Positions 33,233-43,536 of a stretch of DNA of 64,000 nt are shown piece by piece. The first letter of the stretch is position 1; the number at the start of each line of letters is the position of its first letter. The notes under the pieces were generated by a model, which was not told the DNA's origin, ran no database searches, and worked only from the letters and a program-made list of their open reading frames with translations. A program made the translations under genes and the position numbers. Origin of the DNA: Microcyclospora pomicola (lineage: Eukaryota > Ascomycota > Dothideomycetes > Capnodiales); NCBI GenBank assembly GCA_002786065.1, contig NHNY01000017.1:372001-436000 (forward strand), given 5' to 3'.

Positions 33233-34254
33233 ATGTTCGGCCGCAAGAAGAAGGCCGAGCCTGGCGAGCTGTCCACCAGCACCTCCGACCACGACCTCGC
33301 CCATGAATATCCCACCGACAAGGCTCAGATCAAGCGGGCCACGCGCACCCGCCTGTTATGGTCCCTCTTCGCCTCCTTCCTCCTCCTCGTCTCCGTCGTC
33401 TTCATCATCCTCGTCGAAGTGGGCAACACCTCCGTTCGCCCCATCCTCAACAACATCTACTTCATCAAGCTCAACCTGACCAACATCCTTGCAACCGCCA
33501 TCCCCGGCGACACTCTCGTCAACAGCGTCGCCCAGACGTTGGGTCTACACGACTTCTACACTGTCGGGTTATGGAATTTCTGCGAAGGCTACAATGGCGA
33601 GGGGACCACCATGTGCTCGAACCCCCACACTCTGTACTGGTTCAACCCGGTGGCCATCATCAAGAGCGAGCTCCTCTCTGGCGCGAGCAGTATGTTTTCA
33701 GCACTCCCCCATATCCCCATTCCCGGTACCTTGCTAATCCACCCACAGTCGCTCTCCCCGCCGACATCAACAACGTCCTCGGCCTGATCCGCATCGTCTC
33801 GCACTTCATGTTCGCCCTCTTCCTCACCGGCGCCTGCCTCAGCTTCGTCCTGATCTTCCTCCTCCCGCTCAGCGTCTACACGCGCTGGGGCGGCGCCGCC
33901 CTCAGCTTCTTCACCTTCCTGACCGCCCTCTTCACCACCGTCGCCGCCGTCATCGCCACCGTCATGTTCATCATCATGAAGAAGACCATCACCAGCGTCG
34001 CCTCGCTCAACATCAAGGCCTCCCTCGGCATCGAGATGTTCGTCTTCATGTGGATCGCCGCCGCCACCTCGCTGATCGCCTGGCTCATCACTATGGGCAT
34101 GTGCTGCTGCTGCGCCAGTCGGCGTGACGTGCGCACCGGTCGGAAGCGCGGGAGCAAGAAGGCATATCTCGAAGATGAAGCCGTGGTGGAGAAGACGGAC
34201 GATGGGGACAAGAAGCAGCGAAGAGGGTTGTTCGGCCGCCGACGCAAGTCATGA
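33233..34254 (+). CDS. SUR7/PalI-family four-pass membrane protein
   Basis: Two exons, 33233-33689 and 33749-34254, give 320 residues. The first membrane segment is at residues 42-62 (LWSLFASFLLLVSVVFIILV). An extracellular loop follows with the family signature GLWNFCEGY (residues 112-120) and a second Cys at 128. Three further membrane segments lie in the second exon (MFALFLTGACLSFVLIFLLP, LSFFTFLTALFTTVAAVIAT, MFVFMWIAAATSLIAWLI). The cytosolic tail begins with a Cys cluster MCCCCASRR, a likely palmitoylation site, and ends very basic (RRGLFGRRRKS). Proteins of this family mark eisosomes/MCC or act in wall and pH sensing; which applies here is not shown. Confidence 0.88.
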
Positions 34255-34709
34255 AGGTGTCATGGGGGAAGATACGAGGAGAAAAGGAGCAGCCTTACAC
34301 ATCCCGACTTGATGACAACCGAACCACGAACATAGAAAATAGCGAGGAGCAAAACCACCAAACCATAGACCGTTGCCGTCCCAAGGACCCGGCAATTGAC
34401 GATCCACTGTCCATATATACAGCCTGAATTCAGCCAGCATAGCGAACGGCGCAGCAATTCCAACTTTCACTTCCCAACCTTTCCATTCCTCTCCATCTCC
34501 TCCCTTGCCCCTTCGACAGAGCGTATACGGTAGATATCAACTGTACGTGTTTCCTTCTACTCTTCTCCAGTCCTATCTACGCGACTTCCCCGGCGTGCAC
34601 CTGTGTAAGGCAAAATCCCTTACGTTCGTCACGTCGGGGTCAGGTGATGATAGATATCGTACCTGATGTGATCAAGGCACACAGATACCCTACGGTATGT
34701 ATCGATCTC

Positions 34710-34734
34710 GGTAAGGTAAGGTAAGGTAAGGTAA
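34710..34734. repeat. (GGTAA)5 tandem repeat with inverted TTACC copies nearby
   Basis: Five exact GGTAA units are followed at once by CTTACCTACC, so the array can fold back on itself. Further TTACC and ACCT words continue to about 34920. Confidence 0.85.
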
Positions 34735-34846
34735 CTTACCTACCTGAGGTTTCAACAGGCTCGTCAGGGTATCAGGTAGGTCATGTAAGGTACCTAGCCA
34801 TCGTCTCAATCATTCATCAGCCTGCTTGTCTGCCTACCTTACCTCG

Positions 34847-34862
34847 ATTACCTCGAGGTAAT
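34847..34862. repeat. 16-base perfect palindrome
   Basis: ATTACCTCGAGGTAAT reads the same on both strands. It lies within the GGTA-type repeat field and may be a chance product of it. Confidence 0.8.
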
Positions 34863-35085
34863 TACATGCCTACCTCCTTTACATACCTAAGTATCTTACA
34901 GTAATACATAGGTACATACAGTATCCGACACTCTGTCGATCGATATTACCTGATGACCGACATTGAATGCTAGCACTGTCCTGCGACATTCCATGCCATC
35001 ATTCCTCGCGCATTCTTCTACGTGATTAGCACAACTTGCTTTGTTCTTTCTGGCGTTCCCGCCACTCCAAGAACCTCACCGCGGA

Positions 35086-35090
<5 letters not shown>

Positions 35091-35126
<36 letters not shown>
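35091..35126. repeat. (CT)18 microsatellite
   Basis: This is an uninterrupted CT dinucleotide run of about 36 bases in noncoding sequence. Confidence 0.9.
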
Positions 35127-35129
<3 letters not shown>

Positions 35130-35720
35130 CGATGACTCTCCCATGTTATACATCGGCATAAGATTCTTGAACATGATTCCTGGTGGTCAAAGCGACAATT
35201 TTGAAGTAGGCTGATTCATATACAGATATATCTAGACGTGACAAGCAAAAAAAAAATTGCCAGAAAACATGTTCAAACCGACGTCATGTCTCACACTCGC
35301 AGCTCGGGGCGAGGCAGCATGTCCGCCGGTCAGATCACGCCGGAAGGGTATATGTATGTACATATCAGTTGAGCACAGCGACCAAGTCTTCCGTACAACA
35401 TTCGTGCGCGTTCTGGAGTGTCGCGACAGGCGCCAGTGCAGTGATCACCAACGTGGACAGTGTATAGCGAAGCCCTGTAGCGGCTCGATAAGTGTCTCAC
35501 ACTGCTGCCGCCGGAACAGTGAAACCTGCATCCGACACCAGCGGCACGCAGCCGGGGGGTTTGTTTTTCGTGAAACACCACGGCAAGCTTTCGACAGGCG
35601 CTAGGAGTTAGGTTGCAGGAACGGCGGTGAAGGTGCCGTGCTTCTAGATGCGTGGAATACGTGGGGGGTTCGTTATTCATACATTCAACACAAGCCATCC
35701 GTGGAGATGCTTGCAGTCTA

Positions 35721-37445
35721 TCATCGGCGCAGTCCGAGCTGCGCTCGTCCATTGAGCAAGGACGCAGGATCCGTGAAGAGCCGCAAAAAGGTGGCTTTGC
35801 GCGAAGGACGACGTTGCACTCTCGCCATAGTCACCATCGGGCCCACAATCGCTGAGCCTTCCATCAACGGAAACTTCTGCTGCGCCCCATTGAGCTCTGG
35901 CATCGGCGACGGAGGTTGCGTCTCTGCCAAAGGTTGATAAAGCGCGACTTCGCCACTAGCCGCCACTCGAGCGTGCGCGTCTTCGTGATACCATTTCCAT
36001 TTCTCATCGATTTCACGCCATTTAGCTTCGGTGAGCTTGTATGTCTGCGACGTGGGGCCATAGTGTTCGCTCACGCGCTGCGCGATCCGCATGTACTCAG
36101 TACGCGCCGTCTCCCACTCATCACGTAGTTTGTTCAGAGATTGCACATCGCACGTCTCCATCGGTCGAGGTTCTGGGACAATGTGAAAGTTTGCATGACC
36201 AAGCTGATTGCCCCATGGGTCATCAACCACGGGAGACTGCATGTATGGCTGCGAAAGGGTGAGAGGTGGAATATCAGAGTTCGGCTTATAAGGCACATCC
36301 TTGACACGCTTTGCAGCAAGCGATGTGATGGATGGTTGTGAGGACAGCGGTGGCGTCGCATAAGCATTCGAAGCAGAGTTGGGGGTACCAAAGCTTTCCG
36401 ACTGCGCGACTGTTGGAGATTGCAAGGGTGACTGCACATCTTCCGTGGATTTGGTGACATGGTTTGCCATCATTGGAGGAAGAAGAGGTGTGCATGCGCC
36501 GTCTGGCAGCTCTGCATCGGAGTGGTACTCCTCCAGAGGTTGTGCGATATTGTCAAGTGGAGTTGACGCTGGCGTGAGCCGGGACAATGCGCGCGGTCTT
36601 GGGCTCAGGCCATCCTCGGACGGAGCGTCCATAGGAGTAAAGGGAGGCGTATTATGTGTTGATGAACGTTCCACCCGGCCGGCCTGCGACAGGCGATCAG
36701 ATCCACGCCGTATAGATGATGCGCTTGAGGTTGGCGCGCTTTGAGTGACGCCACCAAAAGACGATTTGCGTGGGGTTTGATTCTGCCACCGTTTGGACAA
36801 CGATGGCAAACGACGCGACAATCGCGACGTCAAACTCTCGACCGCGTACTCCCCAGATCTGCGACGCTTGCTGGCTCGACCTGCAAAAGGCTCAGCGCCT
36901 GTGAAATAGTTGTTGTCATCTCCTGGGGCCCATTCCTCTGGGTTGGGTGATGGCAGGCCAAATGAGTATTGCGGGACCGATGCCTGTCGGTGCTCACAGA
37001 ATGTGGTATCACCTGGATCAATTAGCACGAAAAGTCGCGAATGTGAATGATAGACATGATACACACATATGCAGAATGGCTCGCTGGATGCTGAATGCTT
37101 CAAAACGTCCGCTGGTGCCAACGGCAATGCCGATAAATCGTCTTCCCCCTCCGCATGGTCATGCATGGGATCTTCCGCTGGTTCCTCGAGCAGATCATGG
37201 AGTGGTAGTTTCGCGACATTGATAGGCGAGTCCGGAGCCAAGGAAGAGGAAGAGCTTGGCCACCGATTGTGGCCACGATGGGAGGCGGTGGAGATGCTGG
37301 GATTCGAAGTGATCGATGCTACTGATGAGTCGCGCGAGTGCGCAGGTCCGTACCCATAGGGTGAAGGATGCTCAGACATGTCGGTGCGATTCTTACTTCC
37401 GAAGGAAGTGAATGTGGAAAGCGAGAGGCTGCGTTGGCGACTCAT
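35721..37445 (-). CDS. Ser/Pro-rich protein of unknown function
   Basis: I do not recognise this protein beyond its being typical of fungal low-complexity proteins. The frame is open throughout, but a 54-base intron (37013-37066, with a GCTAAT branch site just before the AG) is likely. Splicing gives exons 37445-37067 and 37012-35721 and 556 residues, joining FCI to CDTTFCEH. The first approximately 400 residues are Ser/Pro/Thr-rich with many SP and TP sites (for example TPPFTPMDAPSEDGLSPRPR), suggesting a heavily phosphorylated disordered protein. Near the C-terminus a charged helical segment, LRDEWETARTEYMRIAQRVS to WREIDEKWKWYHEDA, is the only part that looks folded. KRRRSGEY could be a nuclear signal. 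Confidence 0.75.
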   Translation of the reverse strand: MSRQRSLSLSTFTSFGSKNRTDMSEHPSPYGYGPAHSRDSSVASITSNPSISTASHRGHNRWPSSSSSLAPDSPINVAKLPLHDLLEEPAEDPMHDHAEGEDDLSALPLAPADVLKHSASSEPFCICVYHVYHSHSRLFVLIDPGDTTFCEHRQASVPQYSFGLPSPNPEEWAPGDDNNYFTGAEPFAGRASKRRRSGEYAVESLTSRLSRRLPSLSKRWQNQTPRKSSFGGVTQSAPTSSASSIRRGSDRLSQAGRVERSSTHNTPPFTPMDAPSEDGLSPRPRALSRLTPASTPLDNIAQPLEEYHSDAELPDGACTPLLPPMMANHVTKSTEDVQSPLQSPTVAQSESFGTPNSASNAYATPPLSSQPSITSLAAKRVKDVPYKPNSDIPPLTLSQPYMQSPVVDDPWGNQLGHANFHIVPEPRPMETCDVQSLNKLRDEWETARTEYMRIAQRVSEHYGPTSQTYKLTEAKWREIDEKWKWYHEDAHARVAASGEVALYQPLAETQPPSPMPELNGAQQKFPLMEGSAIVGPMVTMARVQRRPSRKATFLRLFTDPASLLNGRAQLGLRR

Positions 37446-40400
37446 GTTGTATGCGATCGCGCTGGACCATTACCGGGTGGACGTGGACATGGCCATGAAC
37501 AGTCGAGACGGCCTGAGATTAGTCGGTGTGCGCGAGACACTTTACTCTTGGTGTGACAAAGATCCAAACGAATGCGCTGGGGTTGAAGGCGCGTTGCTGC
37601 TCGTATATTTGACCGCACGCGCGGTGTGCTGGCACGAATGACCAGCTGCGCGTATGCGATGGATGGTGGCAGATTGTAACCGGTGGCTCGCCGCGTGTGC
37701 TCTGGCGATCACTGCGGAGTTTGAAACTTAACGATCAGTCGGCGCGATCGGTGCTGGAGTGGACAGATGCAGACGCGACGATGGCGTTGAGAAGCAGAGA
37801 TCGCGGCGATGGGATCGCGAATGTTGTTGGAGTATTGCTCTGGGTACGTACCACGGTACATATGGTGAAGGAGGGATGAGAAATGGGACGTATCGGCAGA
37901 GACAGCAAGGTAGTCGGGCACGGCTGGACGTCAAAAGCTGAAGGAGGGTGGGCGTCAGATCTCGATGGCCCAGCTGGGCCGTTAGAACGCCGCGGGCGGC
38001 GGCTTCCTCCCAGGCACAGTTTTCTTGTCCGCGAACCTAAAAACCTTGCCGAACGACACCAGTCCAGACGAGGTCCGTACCTGTCCCTCGACGAGGTGGT
38101 TGGCTACGAGCACCTACAGAACTGCAATGACATGCCAATAGCACCGACTCGCCATCTCCGTCCTCTTCGTGCGAGTCGAAGAGAGAATGCTGTGCTGCCC
38201 TCTGGCGCACTTGGCCGGCGGTGAAGAAAAGTGTGGTGTCGGCCATGTCAGCATCCTCCTGGAAAACGTTGCTGGTCTGCTGTAGAGACATCCCGAGGAC
38301 AGTTGTTAACGAGGCATATGCTGCTGCTGTCATCCCTCTGACCAGAGTAGAGACCGAGACACCGAACCCAGCATCAGACGTATTGTTGGAAGCGAGCGTG
38401 GCTAACCAAAAACTACCATGCCTGGGTCTTCTAGTTGGTCTAACCAGCCGAGTAGGTCAGAATTCACGATACGGCCGCATTCTCCAGTGCTGCCGTCCAC
38501 TACTTTTGCAATCTGCCCAAGGAGGTGCTACGTGGAGTCATCACCGCTTGTGTTGCTGCTCACTCCTGGTCACTGACTGCAAGGTCCGAAGACTTTGCAC
38601 GAAGTGCAAACACATTCTTCGTCGGTATTGCTCGTCGATGACTTTGACTGGCGCAGCTTTAGGCTACAGGTATCAGCTAAGTGAACTGTGCCTTAGCAGC
38701 ACCAAGCTTGACCAGCGAACTGTGGCGCGCGGAGAATTGTTTCATGGTCACTCTGACACAAGCCTTTGCAAGGGCTACAGAGGCGGCGCCGTGCGATAGA
38801 TCCAATCCAAGTTGCGAAGACGGAACGATCTGCGCCAGTCCGGTCGATTGGTAGCTAGATCTCGCTGACAAGGGACTTGTTACGATGCGCTGCAGTGCGC
38901 CGTTTGCCGGCAACAGTATCACTTGAAGCTTACGGTCAATCTGAACATCAAATCCACCCTTCGCAATTCCTGCAGCTTGTGGTGAAAAGTGTAGAATAAG
39001 CCTGACGCATTGATGATGCCTGTTCACGCTCCACACGCACTGACACGGTTCGACGGGGAAATGTCCGACTCATGTAATACCTGTGCGGGCCCACTGGAAA
39101 TATGATTGACATCCAAAACTTTCGGCATGTTGCTTGTGTCCAATGTCATTATCACGGTCCTGTTGTTCCCATGGATTGGCAGCTGAGGGCCGCAGCGCTG
39201 TGGATCTGTAGTTGCAGACTTTTATCAGTAATCCACAGCTGATCCGGGCCTATCGCGACGTGATTGTCACAGCGGCTGATGCGCCACCACGTTGCGCGGA
39301 AGGCCCCCGATCCACGACCTCCCTCATGTATAGCACGTACAACCGAGACAATATCGACCTGTCCATGAGTGTCGCAGCTATAGAACGATATGCAGTATAG
39401 CATACAGTACAACGACACAGCCACCAGGACTGAGGAGCAGCACAGTAGAGTTCGCCCGGCCCACTCCAGCCCATCGGAGCGGTAGTGGCCCCATCGTGGT
39501 GAACTTTTGACACTCAAGGGCCAGCTCGGCCGGTGGTCGTTGAAATCTCTGCTCCGAGGTTGAAGCTGACTAGATGCCGTCATGATGACTTTTGCTCTTT
39601 GTGCCGTTGCCATTGAGGATAAGGTACTCTCGAAGAATTCGGCCGCTTTCATATTGAACAGTTCTGTGTGGTGATGCTCATTCATGTTCCATCAATTCGG
39701 CAGTTGTGTAGCTGATCAAAGCTTGGCAGTGTCCGCGTCACGCAATGTCCTGCAGCCTTATCAACGGCTTCTTATGCCCTGTTGTACCTTGGACGCCGGG
39801 TATACTTTCTACACTTTACTACACGGACATATAGCTTTCCTAAGGTAGATCATCCCCGCAACATCAAGAAGGCCGACTGCCGCTGTACACGCATGGACGT
39901 CGTTCTCCAGACGGACGTGTAGCGGATATCATTAACGCGTCGGGGATCCATCGGCGCGACGTGGGGCTTGCAGCTGTGAAGAGCGGTACCTACCTGCTTA
40001 GGCGAGCGTGCTGGAGTACCAGGAACCCAGCCGGCGGGGATGGAGCTCCATGTACTGTACATGTATGCGCATGTATACATACTTTACAGAGATACATGCA
40101 ACTCTTCCCGGAAGGGGATCCGACATCTGCGGCTCTGGTGAGGCTGCCGTGATTTATCCGTTCTTGCTTCTTACAGCATTGTCCACGCGTTTCGATGGCA
40201 TGAACGTGTACTCGGACCAGAGTGACAACATATGTATGCTCACATCTTCGGGAACCAGCTTCCGACAGACTTGATGATCTCAGACTGGCATCAGCATTGG
40301 GCAAGGTTTGCTCGATTTGGTCCTAGCTGTCATAACATATGTCGTTATGCGTCTACTGGCCTCAACGAACGGCAGCTCCCAGCCTCCCCAACGTCAATTG

Positions 40401-40576
40401 ACACCCATAATGCGGTACAGCTCCAAGGGAACCGTAGCACGTGGTTTCGATAGTGTCAATAGCTGCATTGTGGAGAGCCGTTCATACATCTTCTTAGTGT
40501 ATCACAACACTGATTTTGCCTAATGTCGTCAATGAATCGGATAAAGCTTTCACTTCACCCGTACATTACATGGCCG
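37446..40576. other. Long gene-poor region
   Basis: About 3.1 kb hold no gene that I can support firmly. The left end is the promoter of the Ser/Pro-rich gene. A possible small minus-strand gene at 37982-38246 is listed separately. Open frames at 38221-38799 (plus, 192 codons) and 39152-39685 (minus, 177 codons from ATG, one hydrophobic stretch) show no recognisable domain and could be chance. A run of ATGTAC/TGTACA words lies at 40045-40100. Confidence 0.5.
37982..38246 (-). CDS. Candidate small gene, about 77 residues, unrecognised
   Basis: Two open segments look coding. The first runs from an ATG at 38246 to 38145 (MADTTLFFTAGQVRQRAAQH, then an acidic FDSHEEDGDGES). The second, 38113 to 37982 in another frame, reads VLVANHLVEGQVRTSSG, LVSFGKVFRF and ends in a Pro-rich basic tail. 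The 31 bases between them (38114-38144) begin GT and end TAG, but that is shorter than any intron I found elsewhere in the window. The alternatives are one real gene with an unusually small intron, a gene broken by a small indel, or chance. An in-frame upstream ATG at 38333 would extend the N-terminus. I cannot assign a family. Confidence 0.25.
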
Positions 40577-42113
40577 TCACGATATCCAGTGTCTTGACCA
40601 GAGCGCTTTCTGCTCTTCATTGCCTTCTAGCTGTACAACCATCGCACGGTCAGTCACTTGTCTTCGAGACACAAACATTCACGAAATTGCTCACCTTGAA
40701 ACAAACACTTGTAATGTCTTCAAACCCCTCGTCCAGTTCGGGTTTTCGATATCGTGATGAGAACCCAGAGAATGCCATTCTGGGAAGCTGTACACGCTTC
40801 TCGGGGTTGAACTGTGTAGTTAGATTAGTCATTGGCCGAAGGAAGCTGCACAACGATTGCAAGCTTACCACGTTTCCGGCAAGTGCTCTCACGGTATCGT
40901 TGTGCTCACACAGCTTTGCAGGCGCTGTGAAGTGTATCAGACGTATTGGTACACGAAACTTCTTAGCAAGTGCAATCCAAGCAGCTCTGGTCTCAATATC
41001 TGCATTCGTGTTGTCTACAGCAACTCCCACTCCGTCCTCCAACGATTGAGATGCGACTTTGAGACAGTTGTTCCTGCTCTTAAGTGTATCTTGATTTATA
41101 CGTGCATAGCCAAGAGGTTGAAGGTGCTTGGTGAAGAATGTAGACTTGCCAGCCGCGGGACTACCACAGAACAGCACCACATCTACATTGTGCTTCTTGA
41201 CGAAAAGTGGTGAACCTTGCTCGTGGTCTACAGACTCCACATACGGCCTAGGATCGAATACCTGAACCCAAGGTCTTGGGGCTTCGTGCACAAAATATTC
41301 CTCTGGTGTGTGAAATGGTATGCCGATGTTCCCCGCCAGGTTACGATCGGAACACGCGTGATCTTTCTTGAACCCGGCAGCTTTGTCGGCTTCTCGTCCT
41401 GCAGCATCACCCACGAAAATGCAGTGCTCGTGGTCGACATCACCAGTTGAAGTGAGCTGGTAATCTTGCAGCATCTGGTCCCACATGCCAGTTCTTGGCT
41501 TCCGGTAATGATCAGCACCGGTACTTGCATATATCGTGATAGGAAGATCCAAAGCACTCAACACCGCGGATACTTTGGCTTTGAATGTGTTGAGACTTTT
41601 CATGCCGTCCTTGGGCGATTTAGGATCAGCTCTGAGACTGACGGCACCTTGGTTTGAAATGATCACAATAGCATAACCTGCAGCATCAAGCTCTTTGAGG
41701 CGTGTAGGCACGACAGCGTTCCACCACTTCCAGTCGTCTGGACCGCGTGCAAACCTTGAACCAGATTTGCTTGTGATCAGTGTGTCGTCAAAATCAAAGG
41801 CAGCCACTTTGACAGGTTTCGACCTGTCGATAGTGTGTGCATGCTTGTAACGTCCAACCAGAAGCGTTTCGTGCGAGATGCTGAAGGTGATCTTGGGCGC
41901 CTCCTTTTCGGATGCTGGTCTGAAGAAATTCGAAACAGCGCTGCTGGTTGTGGTCCCGACTATGCGTCGCTTAGCAGGCGGCGACACGTCCCTATCTGAT
42001 GAATTGAGACGTTTCAGAGATCCGGGTGACATATCGCCCACTGCCCACAGTGTTACTCTTGAAATGCGTCTGGGCGAGGCTGCAAAGCGCTTGCCGCAGG
42101 CGAATAGCAACAT
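40577..42113 (-). CDS. PNK1: Bifunctional polynucleotide 3'-phosphatase/5'-kinase
   Basis: This DNA-repair enzyme restores 3'-OH and 5'-phosphate ends at strand breaks. Exons 42113-40869, 40811-40695 and 40630-40577 give 471 residues. The last exon is only 54 bases and encodes LEGNEEQKALWSRHWIS, which matches the family's conserved C-terminus. The HAD phosphatase domain carries FDFDDTL (Asp107, Asp109), IISNQGA and GDAAGR. The kinase P-loop is GSPAAGKST (residues 317-325), and DNTNADIETR follows. There is no FHA domain, as in yeasts. The first ATG gives a basic N-terminus like a mitochondrial presequence; a second ATG at 42032 (MSPGSLKRL) would give a 444-residue form. SSAVSNFFRP resembles a PCNA-binding motif. 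Intron 1 (57 bases) is stop-free and a multiple of three. Confidence 0.93.
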
Positions 42114-42686
42114 ATACGCACGCGATTGAATGAAGTACAAATCATGTATCTGCAGTTCATGATTGATATCGGAAAGCGCGCTAGACACTCCAGGTCATGT
42201 GACCTTATTCTACTGTGGTAAGATCCATGTAACATGGGAAATCATGACTGTCTGCTGTAGCATAGCAGGTCCGCATGTTCGAGCTCTGCCCGAGTCAAGA
42301 CGAACGTGCTCTTCAGGTGTTGTGTTTGGAGGACATCCCTACTCAAGATGTGATCTACGTTGGCTGTGAAGTGGTTCCAGGAGATCCAGCTGCCTTCGTT
42401 ATAGGATTCACGACGCAAGGAAAGGTCCAGAAACGGAGACATGGACGTTGGAGCTTCTGTGACTACCACTAAGGCAATCACGAATACCTTATCATGGAAA
42501 TGTTATGGCTTTTTGATTTGTCCATTGCTATTTGCATGACATACTCCAAGCACACCGCAGTGCGCACCTGTCTTCGTGGTTGATGGCCATGTTCCCATGG
42601 TCACATTCCGCCGAACGCCATATAATGGAATATGCAGTCGTCTCGCCAGCGCCAGCAATCATCAGATCCGATCAGCATATACTGAT
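42114..42686. other. Intergenic region between PNK1 and RPL31
   Basis: These 573 bases separate two leftward genes. A 65-codon plus-strand ATG frame at 42275-42472 (MFELCPSQDERALQVLCLED) is tidy but short and unrecognised. Otherwise I see nothing. Confidence 0.5.
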
Positions 42687-43240
42687 TTACGCAACGTCCT
42701 CGACGACAGCCGTTTGCAGACCCTTGGGGTTCTTGACGTTAACGGCCTGCACGTACGAGTACAGCTTCTCCTTGGCGCCCTCCTCATCGTTACGCTTACG
42801 AGATATCCGGACACGAAGGCGGAATGGAACACCCTTGATACCAGACTCCCATACTTTCTTGTTGAGCTGCGGGTCGAGACGGACGTCAGAGGTACCCTGC
42901 GATAGCATTACATGTTAGCAGCGATCGAGTTGAACAGAGTGAATTCAGGTAGAACATACCATGGCTTTGGTCGCAAAGGCGCGGATCTCCTTGATGGCAC
43001 GAGGAGCTCTCTTCTTGAAGCTTACACCGTGCACCTACATGTTGACAACCACGTTAGACTCGCATTTCTTTCTCAGTCTTCCGCCCGATACCTGCTCCTC
43101 TCGGAGCTGGCCATCTGTGGGCTTCATCAAACTGAACGTACCCTCTTGTGAAGGTGGATTGTGTATTCGCGCGCAACCACATCTTCAATGGCACTGCGGC
43201 CCTGTGCCTTTCCGGCTGGCTTTCCTGCTTTTCCACTCAT
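42687..43240 (-). CDS. RPL31: Cytosolic 60S ribosomal protein eL31
   Basis: Three exons, 43240-43142, 43034-42960 and 42896-42687, join in frame to give 127 residues, the normal length. The N-terminus MSGKAGKPAGKAQGRSAIED is followed by the conserved VVAREYTIHLHKR, VHGVSFKKRAPRAIKEIRAF, ATKAMGTSDVRLDPQLNKK and VWESGIKGVPFRLRVRISRK blocks. The C-terminus ends VKNPKGLQTAVVEDVA. Introns are 107 and 63 bases with consensus ends. The gene is divergent from the mitochondrial phosphatase gene with 296 bases between starts. Confidence 0.96.
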
Positions 43241-43536
43241 ATCGGCTCGCTGGAGGTCGTATGTGGGGATAGGATTGGGTGTTGCGGGTTGTTGACGACT
43301 TGACCACGTTCGGAACCAATCTAGCAAAAGTCCGATGTGAACATTTTCGAGGTGCGAGCTGTGATATCTTGGCACGGAGGATCTTCGGCGATACGTGAGA
43401 CCCGCTAACCTTGTATAGCAAAAATCACGTGATCATGCTATCGTTCATGTTTCCGTCTCCAGACCCCAAACTGTTTCACCAATAAGCCTCGAGACCACAT
43501 CCGATTGTTCCAACACCACATGCACCGCTTTGCCCG
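43241..43536. promoter_or_regulatory. Bidirectional promoter region RPL31/PP2C
   Basis: These 296 bases separate two divergent start codons. They must hold the ribosomal-protein promoter; I do not recognise a specific element. Confidence 0.45.

Larger units (their letters stand above)
34255..35720. other. Repeat-rich intergenic region
   Basis: About 1.5 kb lie between the Sur7-like gene and the 3' end of the Ser/Pro-rich gene. The middle is dominated by GGTAA/TTACC words at 34.69-34.92 kb, a 16-base perfect palindrome and a CT microsatellite. I see no gene. Confidence 0.6.

Noticed and set aside
38221-38799. 192-codon plus-strand frame with CxxC-like pairs (RRLCTKCKHI)
   Set aside because: Cys pairs occur by chance here; no zinc-finger spacing, no splice support, and it overlaps the candidate minus-strand gene.
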